Part shown: in pieces, positions 50,689 to 60,205 of the stretch
Position numbering within the stretch: position 1 is the first letter of the stretch
Layout: each line of letters starts with the position of its first letter
Assembly (NCBI GenBank): GCA_016793095.1
Contig: JAEUJQ010000050.1
Coordinates: 339,638-403,637 of the forward strand
Source: Myxococcaceae bacterium
GTDB lineage: Bacteria > Myxococcota > Myxococcia > Myxococcales > Myxococcaceae
Reading direction: 5' to 3'
DNA: 64,000 nt
The notes under the pieces: generated by a model
Told to the model about the DNA's origin: nothing
Databases searched by the model: none
The model's input: the letters and a program-made list of their open reading frames with translations, nothing else
Program-made: the position numbers and the translations under genes

Positions 50689-51987
50689 ATGAGCCTGCGC
50701 TGGCGGAAGCTTGGAGGCATGCTGGCGGGCGCGGCGCCCCTCGTCGGAGCCGTCATCTCGATGGCGTGGCTCGGCTGGTCGAGCGAGGCTGGCCCCACGT
50801 CGATGCTCCTCGCGATGGCCCGGCACCCCATCGGCGCCATCGCCCTCATCCAGACCATCTACACCGCGCTGCTCGGCGTCCTGTGGCTGCGCTACCGGCC
50901 CTTCAGAGCGCCCGAAGGCGCCGAGTGGCCGAGGGTGTCCGTCATCATCCCGGCGTACAACGAGGGGCCGATGGTGGGCCGCAGCATCCGCTCGGTGTCG
51001 GCGTGCGCGTACCCGAAGGACAAGCTCGAGGTCATCGTCGTCGACGACGGCTCACGCGACGACACCTTCTTCCACATGCAGCACCTGCGGCGCGAGTTCC
51101 CCGACCTGGTGAAGCTCGTGCGCTTCTCGGGCAACCGGGGCAAGCGGTCGGCGCTGGTGGCGGGCATTCGCGCGGCGAGCGGCGAGGTGGTGCTCACCAT
51201 CGACTCGGACAGCGAGATCGACCCCCGCACCGTGCACGAGATGGTGGCGCCGTTCCTCGCCGACGCGAAGGTGGGCGCGGTGGCTGGCCGGGTAGCGGTG
51301 CTCAACCGCGACAGCCCCATCAGCCGCATGCTCGAGGTGCAGTACACCCTGGCCTTCGACTACGGCCGCGCGGCCCAGTCGGTGTACCGCACGGTGGCCT
51401 GTTGTCCCGGGGCGCTCTCGTCGTTCCGTCGCGCCATCATCCTGCCCTTCCTCGACGAGTGGGAGAACCAGCGCTTCCTGGGTCGGCCGGTGAACCACGG
51501 CGAGGACCAGGCGCTCACCAACATCGTGCTGCGGCAGGGCTACGACACCGTGTACCAGCGCACCGCGGTGGTGAACACGCTGGTGCCGACGACCTACTCC
51601 CAGCTCTCCCGCATGTTCCTGCGCTGGGACCGCAGCTACATCGTCGAGGGCTTCTCGTTCGCGCGCTTCATGTTCACGCGCTACCGCGAGAAGAACCGGC
51701 TGCTGCCCATCGTGACGTTCCTGGTGTCGAACCTGCGCTTCGTGCTCGTCGCCGTGGCGCTGATGGAGCTGCCGCGGCTCTTCGACACCAACGTCACCAC
51801 CATCGGCCGCAGCGTGGTGGCGCTGGGCCTGGGCGCCATCTTCTCGGCGGCGTACTACCTGCGGTTCGAGCGCAGCTTCCGGTGGGTGTACGGCGTGCTG
51901 TACGCGGTGTTCTCGGTGGTGGCGCTGCAGTGGATTCTGCCGTGGGCCCTCGTCACCGTGAGGGACGAGCGCTGGGGAACGCGCTGA
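50689..51987 (+). CDS. family 2 glycosyltransferase, membrane processive type
   Basis: 432 residues: two N-terminal helices, GT-A domain with VSVIIPAYNEGPMVGRS, VVDDGSRDDT, TIDSDSEID (DXD) and GEDQALTN, product-site QLSRMFLRWDRSY, then three to four C-terminal helices. This is the layout of hyaluronan/chitin synthase-like enzymes that polymerise and export sugars. Single gene after the repeat; no biosynthesis partners nearby to name the polymer. Confidence 0.82.
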   Translation: MSLRWRKLGGMLAGAAPLVGAVISMAWLGWSSEAGPTSMLLAMARHPIGAIALIQTIYTALLGVLWLRYRPFRAPEGAEWPRVSVIIPAYNEGPMVGRSIRSVSACAYPKDKLEVIVVDDGSRDDTFFHMQHLRREFPDLVKLVRFSGNRGKRSALVAGIRAASGEVVLTIDSDSEIDPRTVHEMVAPFLADAKVGAVAGRVAVLNRDSPISRMLEVQYTLAFDYGRAAQSVYRTVACCPGALSSFRRAIILPFLDEWENQRFLGRPVNHGEDQALTNIVLRQGYDTVYQRTAVVNTLVPTTYSQLSRMFLRWDRSYIVEGFSFARFMFTRYREKNRLLPIVTFLVSNLRFVLVAVALMELPRLFDTNVTTIGRSVVALGLGAIFSAAYYLRFERSFRWVYGVLYAVFSVVALQWILPWALVTVRDERWGTR

Positions 51988-52035
51988 CCCGCCACTCATG
52001 TATCGCTCCGCAGGAGAACGTGCGATGCGGGCGCC

Positions 52036-52950
52036 ATGGCCCCCTCTTCCAGTGAGCGCCGCATCGCGCTCTTCATCGACTTCGAGAACCTCGTCACCAA
52101 CACCGGCTTCACGGCGGCCAACTTCGACCTGCAGCCCTCGCTCGACCGGCTGCTCGAGCAGGGCAAGGTCATCTTCCGCCGCGCGTACTGCGACTGGTCG
52201 CGTTTCCAGGAAGCGAAGGCGCACCTGCACCAGCTCGGCGTCGAGCTGGTCGACGTGCCGCCCTCGACGCGCGCGGGGAAGAACGCCGCCGACATGCGGC
52301 TGGTCATCGACGCCCTCGAGCTCTGCTACGCGCGCGAGCACATCAACACCTTCGTCATCGCCTCGGGAGACAGCGACTTCGTGCCGCTCGCCGCGAAGCT
52401 GCGCGAGAACGACCGCTACGTCATCGGGCTCGGGGTGAAGCAGGCGACCTCGCCGATGTTCGTGAAGGCCTGCGACGAGTTCGTCTACCTCGACTCGGCC
52501 TCACGGGAACGGGAGCGGGAGCGCGACGAGCCGCGGCGGCCACGCACCGAGTCGGGCGCTCCGGCAGCCCGCAAGCGCGGCGAGGTGCCCAGCCAGGTGC
52601 GCACCGTCGTCGCCTCGCTGCTCGCGCGCGCGACCGGCCCGGTGAACCCGTCATTCATCAAGGAGGCGCTCGTGCGCAAGACGCCGGACTTCGACGAGCG
52701 CGACTTCGGCTTCTCGTCCTTCAGCCGCATGCTGGAGGCGATGGAGAAGGAGGGGCTGCTCACGCGCATTCAGCAGGGCCGCCAGTGGTACGTCACCGCG
52801 AAGGACGGCGCGCCCGAGCCACGCGGCGACGAGCCCGCCGAGCGCCCACGCGAGGAGCGCATCTCACGGCCCGAAGCCCCGCGCACCGACGACGCGCCCC
52901 GCGCCCGGCCCGAGGAAGAGGCCATTCCCGACCCGGACGAGGAGGGCTGA
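52036..52950 (+). CDS. NYN-domain (PIN-like) nuclease with OST-HTH/LOTUS domain
   Basis: 304 residues. Residues 9-150 form a LabA/NYN domain with acidic motifs IALFIDFENL, KNAADMRLVIDALEL and ASGDSDFVPL; residues about 192-260 form an OST-HTH domain (TVVASLLARATGPVNPSFIKEAL); the tail is charged and disordered. The pairing indicates a single-strand RNA nuclease with an RNA-binding module. Widespread in bacteria, biological targets unknown. Confidence 0.8.
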   Translation: MAPSSSERRIALFIDFENLVTNTGFTAANFDLQPSLDRLLEQGKVIFRRAYCDWSRFQEAKAHLHQLGVELVDVPPSTRAGKNAADMRLVIDALELCYAREHINTFVIASGDSDFVPLAAKLRENDRYVIGLGVKQATSPMFVKACDEFVYLDSASRERERERDEPRRPRTESGAPAARKRGEVPSQVRTVVASLLARATGPVNPSFIKEALVRKTPDFDERDFGFSSFSRMLEAMEKEGLLTRIQQGRQWYVTAKDGAPEPRGDEPAERPREERISRPEAPRTDDAPRARPEEEAIPDPDEEG

Positions 52951-52998
52951 CGCAGAAGGCCGTAGCAGCCCACTCCGCTGGCGTACCGGGCACCGTGA

Positions 52999-53552
<554 letters not shown>

Positions 53553-53618
53553 GAATCCTCCGGGTGGCATGGATGCGCAGCCCTCCCGGGTGGATTCACC
53601 CTTCGGAGCGACCTGCCC

Positions 53619-54089
53619 ATGAGGCTGGGCGCAGGCCTCTTCGCCGCGCTGTTCTTCGGGGGCCTGCCCCTCTTCTGGCTCGCGACGCTCGAGGGCCCCA
53701 CCCGCTTCGAGTGCGGCGGGGCTCCGTGGCGCTGCGAGGTGTCCCGCTGGGTGCTGTTCCACACCGAGGTCACCCGCTCGGAGCCGGTGCGCGTCGAGGC
53801 CCAGCACCGGCGCCGCGGGAAGGGCAAGGGCTTCACCGAGTGGCGCGTCGTCTTCCTCACGCAGGCAGGCGCCGCGCCGGCGACGGACTGGGGCGGCGAG
53901 GACAACGAGCGCGCCGCGCTTCAGCTCGAGGCCGCCCGCAGCCGCGCCGCGCCGCTCACCCTCGCGCGCGGCGCCGCGCCGATGTTCTGGTTTGCCGTCG
54001 CCCTGTCGGTGCTCTTCGTCGCCATCGGGCTCTTCATCGTCTTCAGCACGCCGAGCCCCGCGTCGGTGAGCCGCGGCCGACCCGAGTAG
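53619..54089 (+). CDS. two-helix membrane protein of unknown function
   Basis: 156 residues with an N-terminal helix (LGAGLFAALFFGGLPLFWLAT) and a C-terminal helix (APMFWFAVALSVLFVAIGLFIVF) around a periplasmic domain with two cysteines (FECGGAPWRCEVS). Resembles no family I can name; convergent with tyrS, 3 bp apart. Confidence 0.5.
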   Translation: MRLGAGLFAALFFGGLPLFWLATLEGPTRFECGGAPWRCEVSRWVLFHTEVTRSEPVRVEAQHRRRGKGKGFTEWRVVFLTQAGAAPATDWGGEDNERAALQLEAARSRAAPLTLARGAAPMFWFAVALSVLFVAIGLFIVFSTPSPASVSRGRPE

Positions 54090-54092
54090 CCG

Positions 54093-55382
54093 TCAGCCGA
54101 CCCGCACCAGGCAGTTGTCCTTCTTCCCGCGCGACAGCAGCAGGTACCGGTCTGACAGCAGCGCCGACGCGTCGACGAGCTTCGTCGGCTCGGTCACCTT
54201 CTCCTTGTTGAGCGCGAGCCCGTTCTGCTCCATCAGCTTGCGCGCGGCGCCCTTCGACTCGACGAAGCCCGTCTTCGTGGTGACGAGCTCGACGAAGGGA
54301 ATGCCCTTCACCAGCTCGTCGCGCGACAGCTCCTTCTGCGGCACGTCCTTGAAGATGGAGGCGATCTGCTGCTCCGAGAGGCTCTTCAGCGTCTCGACGG
54401 TGGCCTTGCCGAAGAGCACGTCGGCGGCCTTGATGGCGAAGTCCACGTCGGCCCGCGAGTGAACGCGCTCGGTGACGTCGGCGGCGAGCGTGCGCTGCAG
54501 GTGACGGGCCGAGGGGTCCTTCGCGTGCGTCGCCTCGAGCGCGTCGAGCTCGTCCTTGCCGCGCAGCGTGAAGATGCGCACCCAGCTCGCGGCGTCGGCG
54601 TCGGAGGCGTTGAGCCAGAACTGGTAGAACTCGTAGGGGCTCGTGCGCTTCGGGTCGAGCCACACGTTGCCGCTCTCGGTCTTCCCGAACTTCGTGCCGT
54701 CGGCCTTGGTGATGAGGTTGGTGGTGAGCGCCCACGCCTGGCCCTGCGCGCGCCGGCGGATGAGCTCGGTGCCGGTGACGATGTTGCCCCACTGGTCGCT
54801 GCCGCCCATCTGCAGCTGCACGCCCTGCGTCTTCCACAGGTGGAAGAAGTCGTGCCCCTGCACGAGCTGGTAGCTGAACTCGGTGAAGCTCATGCCCTCG
54901 CCGTCGCCCTCGATGCGCTTCTTCACCGAGTCCTTCGCGAGCATGTAGTTGACGGTCAGGTGCTTGCCGATGTCGCGGATGAACTCGAGGAACGTCATGC
55001 CGCGGAACCAGTCGGCGTTGTTCACCAGGGTCGCGCGGCCGCCGCCGAAGTCGAGGAACCGCTCGAGCTGCGCCTTGATGCCCGCGAGGTTGTGCTCGAG
55101 CACCTCTTCGGTGAGCAGGTTGCGCTCGCTGGACTTCCCCGAGGGGTCGCCGACGAGGCCGGTGGCGCCGCCGACGAGGGCGATGGGGTGGTGGCCCGCG
55201 CGCTGGAAGTGCAGCAGCGTCATCACCTGCACGAGGTGGCCGACGCCGAGCGAGTCGGCCGTCGGGTCGAAGCCGATGTAGCCCTTCACGCCGGGCGACT
55301 TCGACAGCAGCTCCTCGGTGCCGGGCATCGCGTCGTGCAGCATGCGGCGCCAGCGCAGCTCTTCGATGAAGTTGGTGCTCAC
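54093..55382 (-). CDS. tyrS: tyrosyl-tRNA synthetase
   Basis: About 429 residues: class I motif in DPTADSLGVGHLV (HIGH-like GVGH), GGSDQWGNIVTG, and GTKFGKTESG in place of KMSKS, as in the TyrZ-type bacterial enzymes, then a C-terminal S4-like RNA-binding domain (KLVDASALLSDRYLLLSRGKKDNCLVRVG). GTG 55382 (VSTNFIEELRWR) is favoured; the frame is open to a TTG at 55418. Confidence 0.93.
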   Translation of the reverse strand: MSTNFIEELRWRRMLHDAMPGTEELLSKSPGVKGYIGFDPTADSLGVGHLVQVMTLLHFQRAGHHPIALVGGATGLVGDPSGKSSERNLLTEEVLEHNLAGIKAQLERFLDFGGGRATLVNNADWFRGMTFLEFIRDIGKHLTVNYMLAKDSVKKRIEGDGEGMSFTEFSYQLVQGHDFFHLWKTQGVQLQMGGSDQWGNIVTGTELIRRRAQGQAWALTTNLITKADGTKFGKTESGNVWLDPKRTSPYEFYQFWLNASDADAASWVRIFTLRGKDELDALEATHAKDPSARHLQRTLAADVTERVHSRADVDFAIKAADVLFGKATVETLKSLSEQQIASIFKDVPQKELSRDELVKGIPFVELVTTKTGFVESKGAARKLMEQNGLALNKEKVTEPTKLVDASALLSDRYLLLSRGKKDNCLVRVG

Positions 55383-55492
55383 GGGTGCGGAATTGGGGGC
55401 AAGCGCCCCGGGAGTCAAGCGCCGCTGAAGCCGTCCCTCTGGTGCGAGGCAAGCGGGGCCGGCAGAGGACCAGGCTCGCCGCCTCTGGCAGA

Positions 55493-55972
55493 ATGAGCGG
55501 CGTCATGTTCAAGCTCGACTCCGAGGCCGCCCTGCTCAAGGCGTTTCGTCCGAAGGACCGGACGCACGTCGAGGTCTCGCCCGACTTCACCTTCCCGCTC
55601 ACGGTGCACGACTACGTCGCGTGGCCGCACCCCGGCGGCGGGCGCGTCTTCGTCGTCTTCGCCACGAAGGGCGGAGCACCCACCGGCATCGCCTTCGAGA
55701 CGAACGGCGGCTCCAGCAGCGTTCCGCAGATGTGCAGCTGGTGTCACTCGAGCGCGGTCGGCACCAGCGTCGGGCTGCTGACCGCCACGCTGAACAGCAA
55801 CAAGCGCGTGGGCGTGATGGTGTGCGCCGACTTGAGCTGCGCGAACAAAATCGAAGAGCAGGCCAACCTCGGCGGCTACAGCCCCCGCCCTGCGATGGAG
55901 AAGCTCATCGAGCGCATGGGCCGGTTCGCCAGCGACGCCCTGAGCATCGACCTGTCCGGCGCCGGTCGCTGA
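55493..55972 (+). CDS. FBP-domain (FusB-like zinc finger) protein
   Basis: 159 residues; C-terminal treble-clef motif CSWCHSS...VCADLSC with four cysteines, as in the elongation-factor-G-binding protein FusB. Family members bind EF-G on the ribosome. ATG 55493 or 55505. Convergent with malQ. Confidence 0.75.
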   Translation: MSGVMFKLDSEAALLKAFRPKDRTHVEVSPDFTFPLTVHDYVAWPHPGGGRVFVVFATKGGAPTGIAFETNGGSSSVPQMCSWCHSSAVGTSVGLLTATLNSNKRVGVMVCADLSCANKIEEQANLGGYSPRPAMEKLIERMGRFASDALSIDLSGAGR

Positions 55973-55978
55973 GGGTCC

Positions 55979-57508
55979 TCAGGCCCGCCGGCCTTCGCGG
56001 GTCAACCTCGCGAGCCAGGCGGCGGTGCGCACGGTGTCATCGCGGGTCAGCAGCGACTCGACGGTGGGCTTCATGCGGTACGACCAGTTGTGCGGCCCGA
56101 CGGTGCCCGGCGTGTTGACGCGCTCAGCCTCGGCGAAGACGTCGCTCCACGGCAGAATGCACCATGCGCTCTGGGCGTTGAGGGCGGCCTGCAGCAGGGC
56201 CTCGTGGACCTCGGGGCCGAACGTCGCGGGCGGCGGGTTGAAGCGCCACAGCTCGGGCCAGACGCGGCACACGGTCTCCCGCTCCCACGGCTGGGCCCCT
56301 TCCCACCACGCGCGCATCGTCTCGGTGTCGTGGGTGCCCGTGGTGACGAGGGACACCTCGGGGTAGTGGCGCGGGTCGCGGTAGATGCCGTCCTCGCGGC
56401 TCCACCGCATCACCTGGTAGCCGGGCAGCCCGAGCTTCGCGAGGGTGTCGCGGGCGAAGCGCGGGATGACGCCCAGGTCCTCGGCGACGATGCTGGTGCC
56501 GGCCGACAGGAGGCGGAAGTTGCGCTCCCCGCGGTGCTCCTGTGACGGCTGGTCCGCGGGAACGAAGCGACCCTTCGGGGTCTGCGCGTCGCGGATGTAC
56601 TGGCGGAAGTAGCCGATGGCGTGGTCGATGCGGCGGGTGTCGTAGGTCGCCGCCGCAGCCTTCGCGCGGGCCTTGATCCACACGTCACCGTCGCGCTCCA
56701 TCGCCTCGAAGTCGAACCACGGCAGGCCCCAGTCCTGGCCGTCGGCCGAGAAGTCGTCGGGCGGCACGCCGAGGCGCGCGTCGCGGCGCAGGTACTTCTG
56801 GTTGGCCCAGCAGTCGGCGCTGTCCTGGCCGATGATGAAGGGCTCGTCGCCGCACAGCAGAACGCCGCGCGCCTTCGCCTGCTGACGCACCCGCTGCCAC
56901 TGCTCGTCACACACCCACTGCAGGTACTGGTGGAAGCGGATTCGCTTCTGGTGCTCCTTGCGCGCGACCTCGAGGGCCTGCGGGTCGCGGGTGGCGAGGC
57001 CCTTCGGCCACTCCCACCAGGGCTTCGCGGAGAACGCCTCGGACACCGCCGAGTAGAGGGCGTAGTTCGTCAACCAGAAGTCCTGCTCCATGCAGAACCG
57101 GTCGAAGCTGGAGCGGCGCGCCGACGCGCCGGACTTCTCGAACACCGCGAAGGCGCGCTCGAGGGCGGCCGTCTTCAAGGGGAACACCAGGTCGTACCGG
57201 ATGGTCGGCGACGCCCGGGCGACGGCGAGCTGCTGCTGCTCGGCGTCAGTCCACGTCACGCCCTCGGGCAGCCACTCGAGGTGGATGAAGAGCGGGTTGA
57301 GGCCGAAGGCGCTGCGCGTGGAGTACGGGCTCGGGTCTCCCGGCGTGGTCGGCAGCAGCGGCAGCACCATCAGCATGCGCTGCTGAGCCCGCTGCATCCA
57401 CGCGAAGAAGGGGTCCAGCGCCGCGAAGTCGCCGACGCCCGAGTCACCCTCGGCGCGGAACGAGAAGAGCGGCTGCAAGATGCCTGAGAGTCGTCCAAAC
57501 GGAAGCAT
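55979..57508 (-). CDS. malQ: 4-alpha-glucanotransferase (amylomaltase)
   Basis: 509 residues of glycoside hydrolase family 77: LPLLPTTPGDPSPYSTRSAFGLNPLFI, GDEPFII, DHAIGYFRQYI, AEDLGVIPRFARDTL and TGTHDTETMRAWW carry the conserved acid residues. Rearranges alpha-1,4 glucans in maltodextrin/glycogen use. ATG 57508. Confidence 0.9.
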   Translation of the reverse strand: MLPFGRLSGILQPLFSFRAEGDSGVGDFAALDPFFAWMQRAQQRMLMVLPLLPTTPGDPSPYSTRSAFGLNPLFIHLEWLPEGVTWTDAEQQQLAVARASPTIRYDLVFPLKTAALERAFAVFEKSGASARRSSFDRFCMEQDFWLTNYALYSAVSEAFSAKPWWEWPKGLATRDPQALEVARKEHQKRIRFHQYLQWVCDEQWQRVRQQAKARGVLLCGDEPFIIGQDSADCWANQKYLRRDARLGVPPDDFSADGQDWGLPWFDFEAMERDGDVWIKARAKAAAATYDTRRIDHAIGYFRQYIRDAQTPKGRFVPADQPSQEHRGERNFRLLSAGTSIVAEDLGVIPRFARDTLAKLGLPGYQVMRWSREDGIYRDPRHYPEVSLVTTGTHDTETMRAWWEGAQPWERETVCRVWPELWRFNPPPATFGPEVHEALLQAALNAQSAWCILPWSDVFAEAERVNTPGTVGPHNWSYRMKPTVESLLTRDDTVRTAAWLARLTREGRRA

Positions 57509-57599
57509 GCGGGCCCTGTACCACCCCGCCGCCACCGGACACTGTCTCAATCTGCCCGCTCGAGCGCGCAGCCCTCGCGCCCCACTGTCACTCGAGCTG

Positions 57600-57629
57600 A
57601 CAAAGAATGGCCAATCTTCGTCGCTTTGT
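57600..57629. promoter_or_regulatory. nested inverted repeats upstream of phhA
   Basis: AAGAATGGCCAATCTT (57603-57618) is a near-perfect 16-bp palindrome around TGGCCA, and ACAAAG (57600-57605) mirrors CTTTGT (57624-57629). Sits 51-80 bp upstream of the GTG start, where a regulator of aromatic amino acid degradation could bind. Confidence 0.5.
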
Positions 57630-57680
57630 TACGCCCGGCAGCTCCCCTAGCGTCGAGCCACCCTCTTCCGGGAGTCCATC

Positions 57681-58427
57681 GTGCTTCAGTCCACCCCGGC
57701 CGCGCCGGCAGCCCCGTTCCTCACCTCCACGACCCGGGCCTTCACCGACGACGAGAACGCGACCTGGGGCGCGGTGGTGCGCACGCAGCGGCCGCGGCGC
57801 CTGGAGCAGCTCGTGCCGATGTTCGCGAAGGGCCTCGCAGTGCTGGGCATGGACCGCGAGACGATTCCCCCGCTCGAGGAGGTGAACGCGAAGCTGATGG
57901 CGCTCACCGGCTGGCAGGGCGTGTACGTGAAGGGGTTGGAGGACGGGCGCGGCTTCTACTCGCTGCTGCGGGACCGCAAGTTCCCCATCGGCAACTTCGT
58001 TCGCGACCAGCGCGACCTCAACTACACGCCGGCGCCGGACATCGTTCACGACCTCTACGGCCACATCCCCTTCTTCACGAACGCGCCGTACGCCGACTAC
58101 TGCCAACGCTACGGCGAGCTCGCCTGTCGCTTCCTCGATGACGCCGAGCGCCTGCGGCGCCTCGAGCGGTACTTCTGGTTCACCATCGAGTTCGGGCTGG
58201 TGGAGACGCCGGCCGGTCGCCGCATCTTCGGCGCGGGCATCGCCTCGAGCATCGGCGAGTGCGTCTACGCGCTGTCGGGGGAGCCCGAGGTGGTGCCCTT
58301 CGACGTCGAGCGCATCTGCGCGCAGGAGTTCCGCATCGACCAGATGCAGAAGCGCCTCTTCGTGCTGCCCGACGTGGAGACGCTGTACGCGTCCTTCCCG
58401 AAGTTGGTGGCGACCGTCGAGCGGTGA
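57681..58427 (+). CDS. phhA: phenylalanine 4-hydroxylase
   Basis: 248 residues of the biopterin-dependent aromatic amino acid hydroxylase family. Iron ligands H123 and H128 in DIVHDLYGHIPF and E170 in FTIEFGL; RDLNYTPAPD and YALSGEPEVVPFD are family motifs. GTG 57681 has GGGAG upstream. No pterin dehydratase gene is adjacent. Confidence 0.93.
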   Translation: MLQSTPAAPAAPFLTSTTRAFTDDENATWGAVVRTQRPRRLEQLVPMFAKGLAVLGMDRETIPPLEEVNAKLMALTGWQGVYVKGLEDGRGFYSLLRDRKFPIGNFVRDQRDLNYTPAPDIVHDLYGHIPFFTNAPYADYCQRYGELACRFLDDAERLRRLERYFWFTIEFGLVETPAGRRIFGAGIASSIGECVYALSGEPEVVPFDVERICAQEFRIDQMQKRLFVLPDVETLYASFPKLVATVER

Positions 58428-58485
58428 CGCCTGTTGACGGGCGGTGACTACCCTTGCCGGCCTCCGGCGTTGTAGGGAGACATGA

Positions 58486-59427
58486 ATGCGCTCCCTGACG
58501 CTCCTCGCGACCCTCGTCTTCGCCGCTGCGTGCGGGAACGCCAGCCTGACGACGGGCGGTGGCGGTGGTGGCGGGAAGGCAGGTGGCTCCGCGGCGGGTG
58601 GCTCCGTGGCGGGTGGCTCCGTGGCGGGTGGCTCCGTGGCGGGTGGCTCCGCGGCGGGTGGCTCGGCGGCGGGCGGCTCGGCGGCAGGTGGCTCGGCAGC
58701 AGGTGGCTCGGCAGCAGGCGGCTCGGCAGCAGGCGGCTCCGCGGCGGGTGGCTCCGCGGCAGGTGGCTCCGCGGCGGGTGGCTCCGCGGCAGGTGGCTCG
58801 ACAGCAGGTGGCTCGACAGCAGGTGGCTCCGCGGCAGGTGGCTCCGCGGCGGGTGGCTCCGCGGCAGGTGGCTCGGCGGGCTGCACGCCGACCTCGTGTC
58901 CGAACGGGTGCTGCCTCAACGGCACCTGCCAACCAGGAACGCAGCCGCTGGCCTGTGGAACTGCTGGGGTCGCCTGCGCACAGTGCATGGCCAACGAGGC
59001 GTGCGCCAACCAGAGCTGTGGCCTCGACCCCCAGTCGATGTGGCGCGTGCGCCCGACGATGGGGAGCGTCACGATGCGGAAGACGAACGGCGACAACTGG
59101 GACGGCTTCGGCGGCGAACCGGACCCGTACGTCAACCTCTACTGCCCGGCGACGGCCTCGAGCATCACCGTCACCTCCTCGGAGGCGTCCAACACCCTCA
59201 CGCCCTCGTGGACCACCGGCTCCTGCGTCCTCACTGCCGCTCAGTTGCTGTCGGCCGGCTTCGCGTTCTCGGTCTACGACGCCGACGGGTTCTTCGGCGG
59301 CGCCGACGACCTCATCCTCGGCAAGACCACCGTCCCGGTGACGACGGCCGACCTGATGGCTGGCTCCATCTCTCGTGGGCCCGCGTCTGCCCTCGTGAGC
59401 ATCACCTTCTCCTTCACCCGCATGTAA
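58486..59427 (+). CDS. repeat lipoprotein with AGGS pentapeptide array and Cys-rich/C2-like domain
   Basis: 313 residues: lipobox AAAC, about 20 tandem pentapeptides A-G-G-S-(A/V/T) (about residues 32-132), then a Cys-rich EGF-like stretch (CTPTSCPNGCCLNGTC) and a beta-rich domain with YDADGFFGGADDLILGK that resembles a C2-like calcium-binding fold. Probably a flexible stalk displaying the C-domain on the outer surface. A second gene with the same array is at 63664. Confidence 0.75.
   Translation: MRSLTLLATLVFAAACGNASLTTGGGGGGGKAGGSAAGGSVAGGSVAGGSVAGGSAAGGSAAGGSAAGGSAAGGSAAGGSAAGGSAAGGSAAGGSAAGGSAAGGSTAGGSTAGGSAAGGSAAGGSAAGGSAGCTPTSCPNGCCLNGTCQPGTQPLACGTAGVACAQCMANEACANQSCGLDPQSMWRVRPTMGSVTMRKTNGDNWDGFGGEPDPYVNLYCPATASSITVTSSEASNTLTPSWTTGSCVLTAAQLLSAGFAFSVYDADGFFGGADDLILGKTTVPVTTADLMAGSISRGPASALVSITFSFTRM
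58585..58880. repeat. 15-bp tandem repeat encoding AGGSA-type pentapeptides
   Basis: Unit GCGGGTGGCTCCGCG with third-position variants (GCAGGTGGCTCGGCA and so on); about 20 copies. Variants are grouped locally, as expected from slippage. Confidence 0.85.
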
Positions 59428-59491
59428 CCAGCGGTCACTTCTCGCCCGTTGTGCCGCGGCGACGCGAGCGCTACAGGCAGCGGGCTGCCGG

Positions 59492-60205
59492 ATGATCAAG
59501 ACCTCTCAGGACCAGCTCGCCTTCGGCGTGGTGCCGGCCTACCGGCGGTACGAGCTGTACCAGGCGCGCTACCACGAGCTCGTGCCGGTCGTGTCGGCGG
59601 CGATGAAGCGCGGCCCCGCGCCGCTCCAGGTGCTCGACATCGGCCCGGGCAACGGTGACGCGAAGAAGTTCTGCGACGCGCTCGCGGGCCCCGCCGACTG
59701 GACCGCAGTCGAGGTGGTGCCCCGCTACATCGAGGCGTGCCGCAAGGCGGGCTACGGCACCATCGTCGACGGCGTGGACCTCGAGCGACAGGCGCTCCCG
59801 ATGGGCGACGGCACCTACGACATCGTCATCGCCAGCCATGTGCTCGAGCACCTCGAGAACGCGGCGGACGCGTGGCGCGACTGGCTCCGCGTGCTCAAGC
59901 CCGGTGGCCACCTGCTCATCGGCGTGCCGATGCACTTCGGCTGGCTCGCCTTCCTCGCGCGCCTCAGGTACCGCCTCTTTGGCCGCAAGCCGCGGGCGCA
60001 CTGCCACTTCTTCTCGATGCGGTCGCTCCGTGCGTTCTTCCGTGACGCACCGGTGACACGAATCTGGGGATTTCGGGTGTTCTCGGCGCGGCAGTGGGTG
60101 CCGCTCGAGGACTGGGAGTGGTTCTGGAGGTTCTCGCGATGGCTCGGTCAGAAGGCGCCGTGTCTGACTGGAGAAGTCATCGTGCAGCTGGAGAAGCCCG
60201 CGTGA
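59492..60205 (+). CDS. SAM-dependent class I methyltransferase
   Basis: 237 residues: motif I VLDIGPGNGDAKKF, IVIASHVLEHLEN (post-I) and LKPGGHLLIGVP. The substrate is not evident. First gene of an operon with a desaturase and a glycosyltransferase (GTGA and TGATG overlaps). Confidence 0.8.
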   Translation: MIKTSQDQLAFGVVPAYRRYELYQARYHELVPVVSAAMKRGPAPLQVLDIGPGNGDAKKFCDALAGPADWTAVEVVPRYIEACRKAGYGTIVDGVDLERQALPMGDGTYDIVIASHVLEHLENAADAWRDWLRVLKPGGHLLIGVPMHFGWLAFLARLRYRLFGRKPRAHCHFFSMRSLRAFFRDAPVTRIWGFRVFSARQWVPLEDWEWFWRFSRWLGQKAPCLTGEVIVQLEKPA

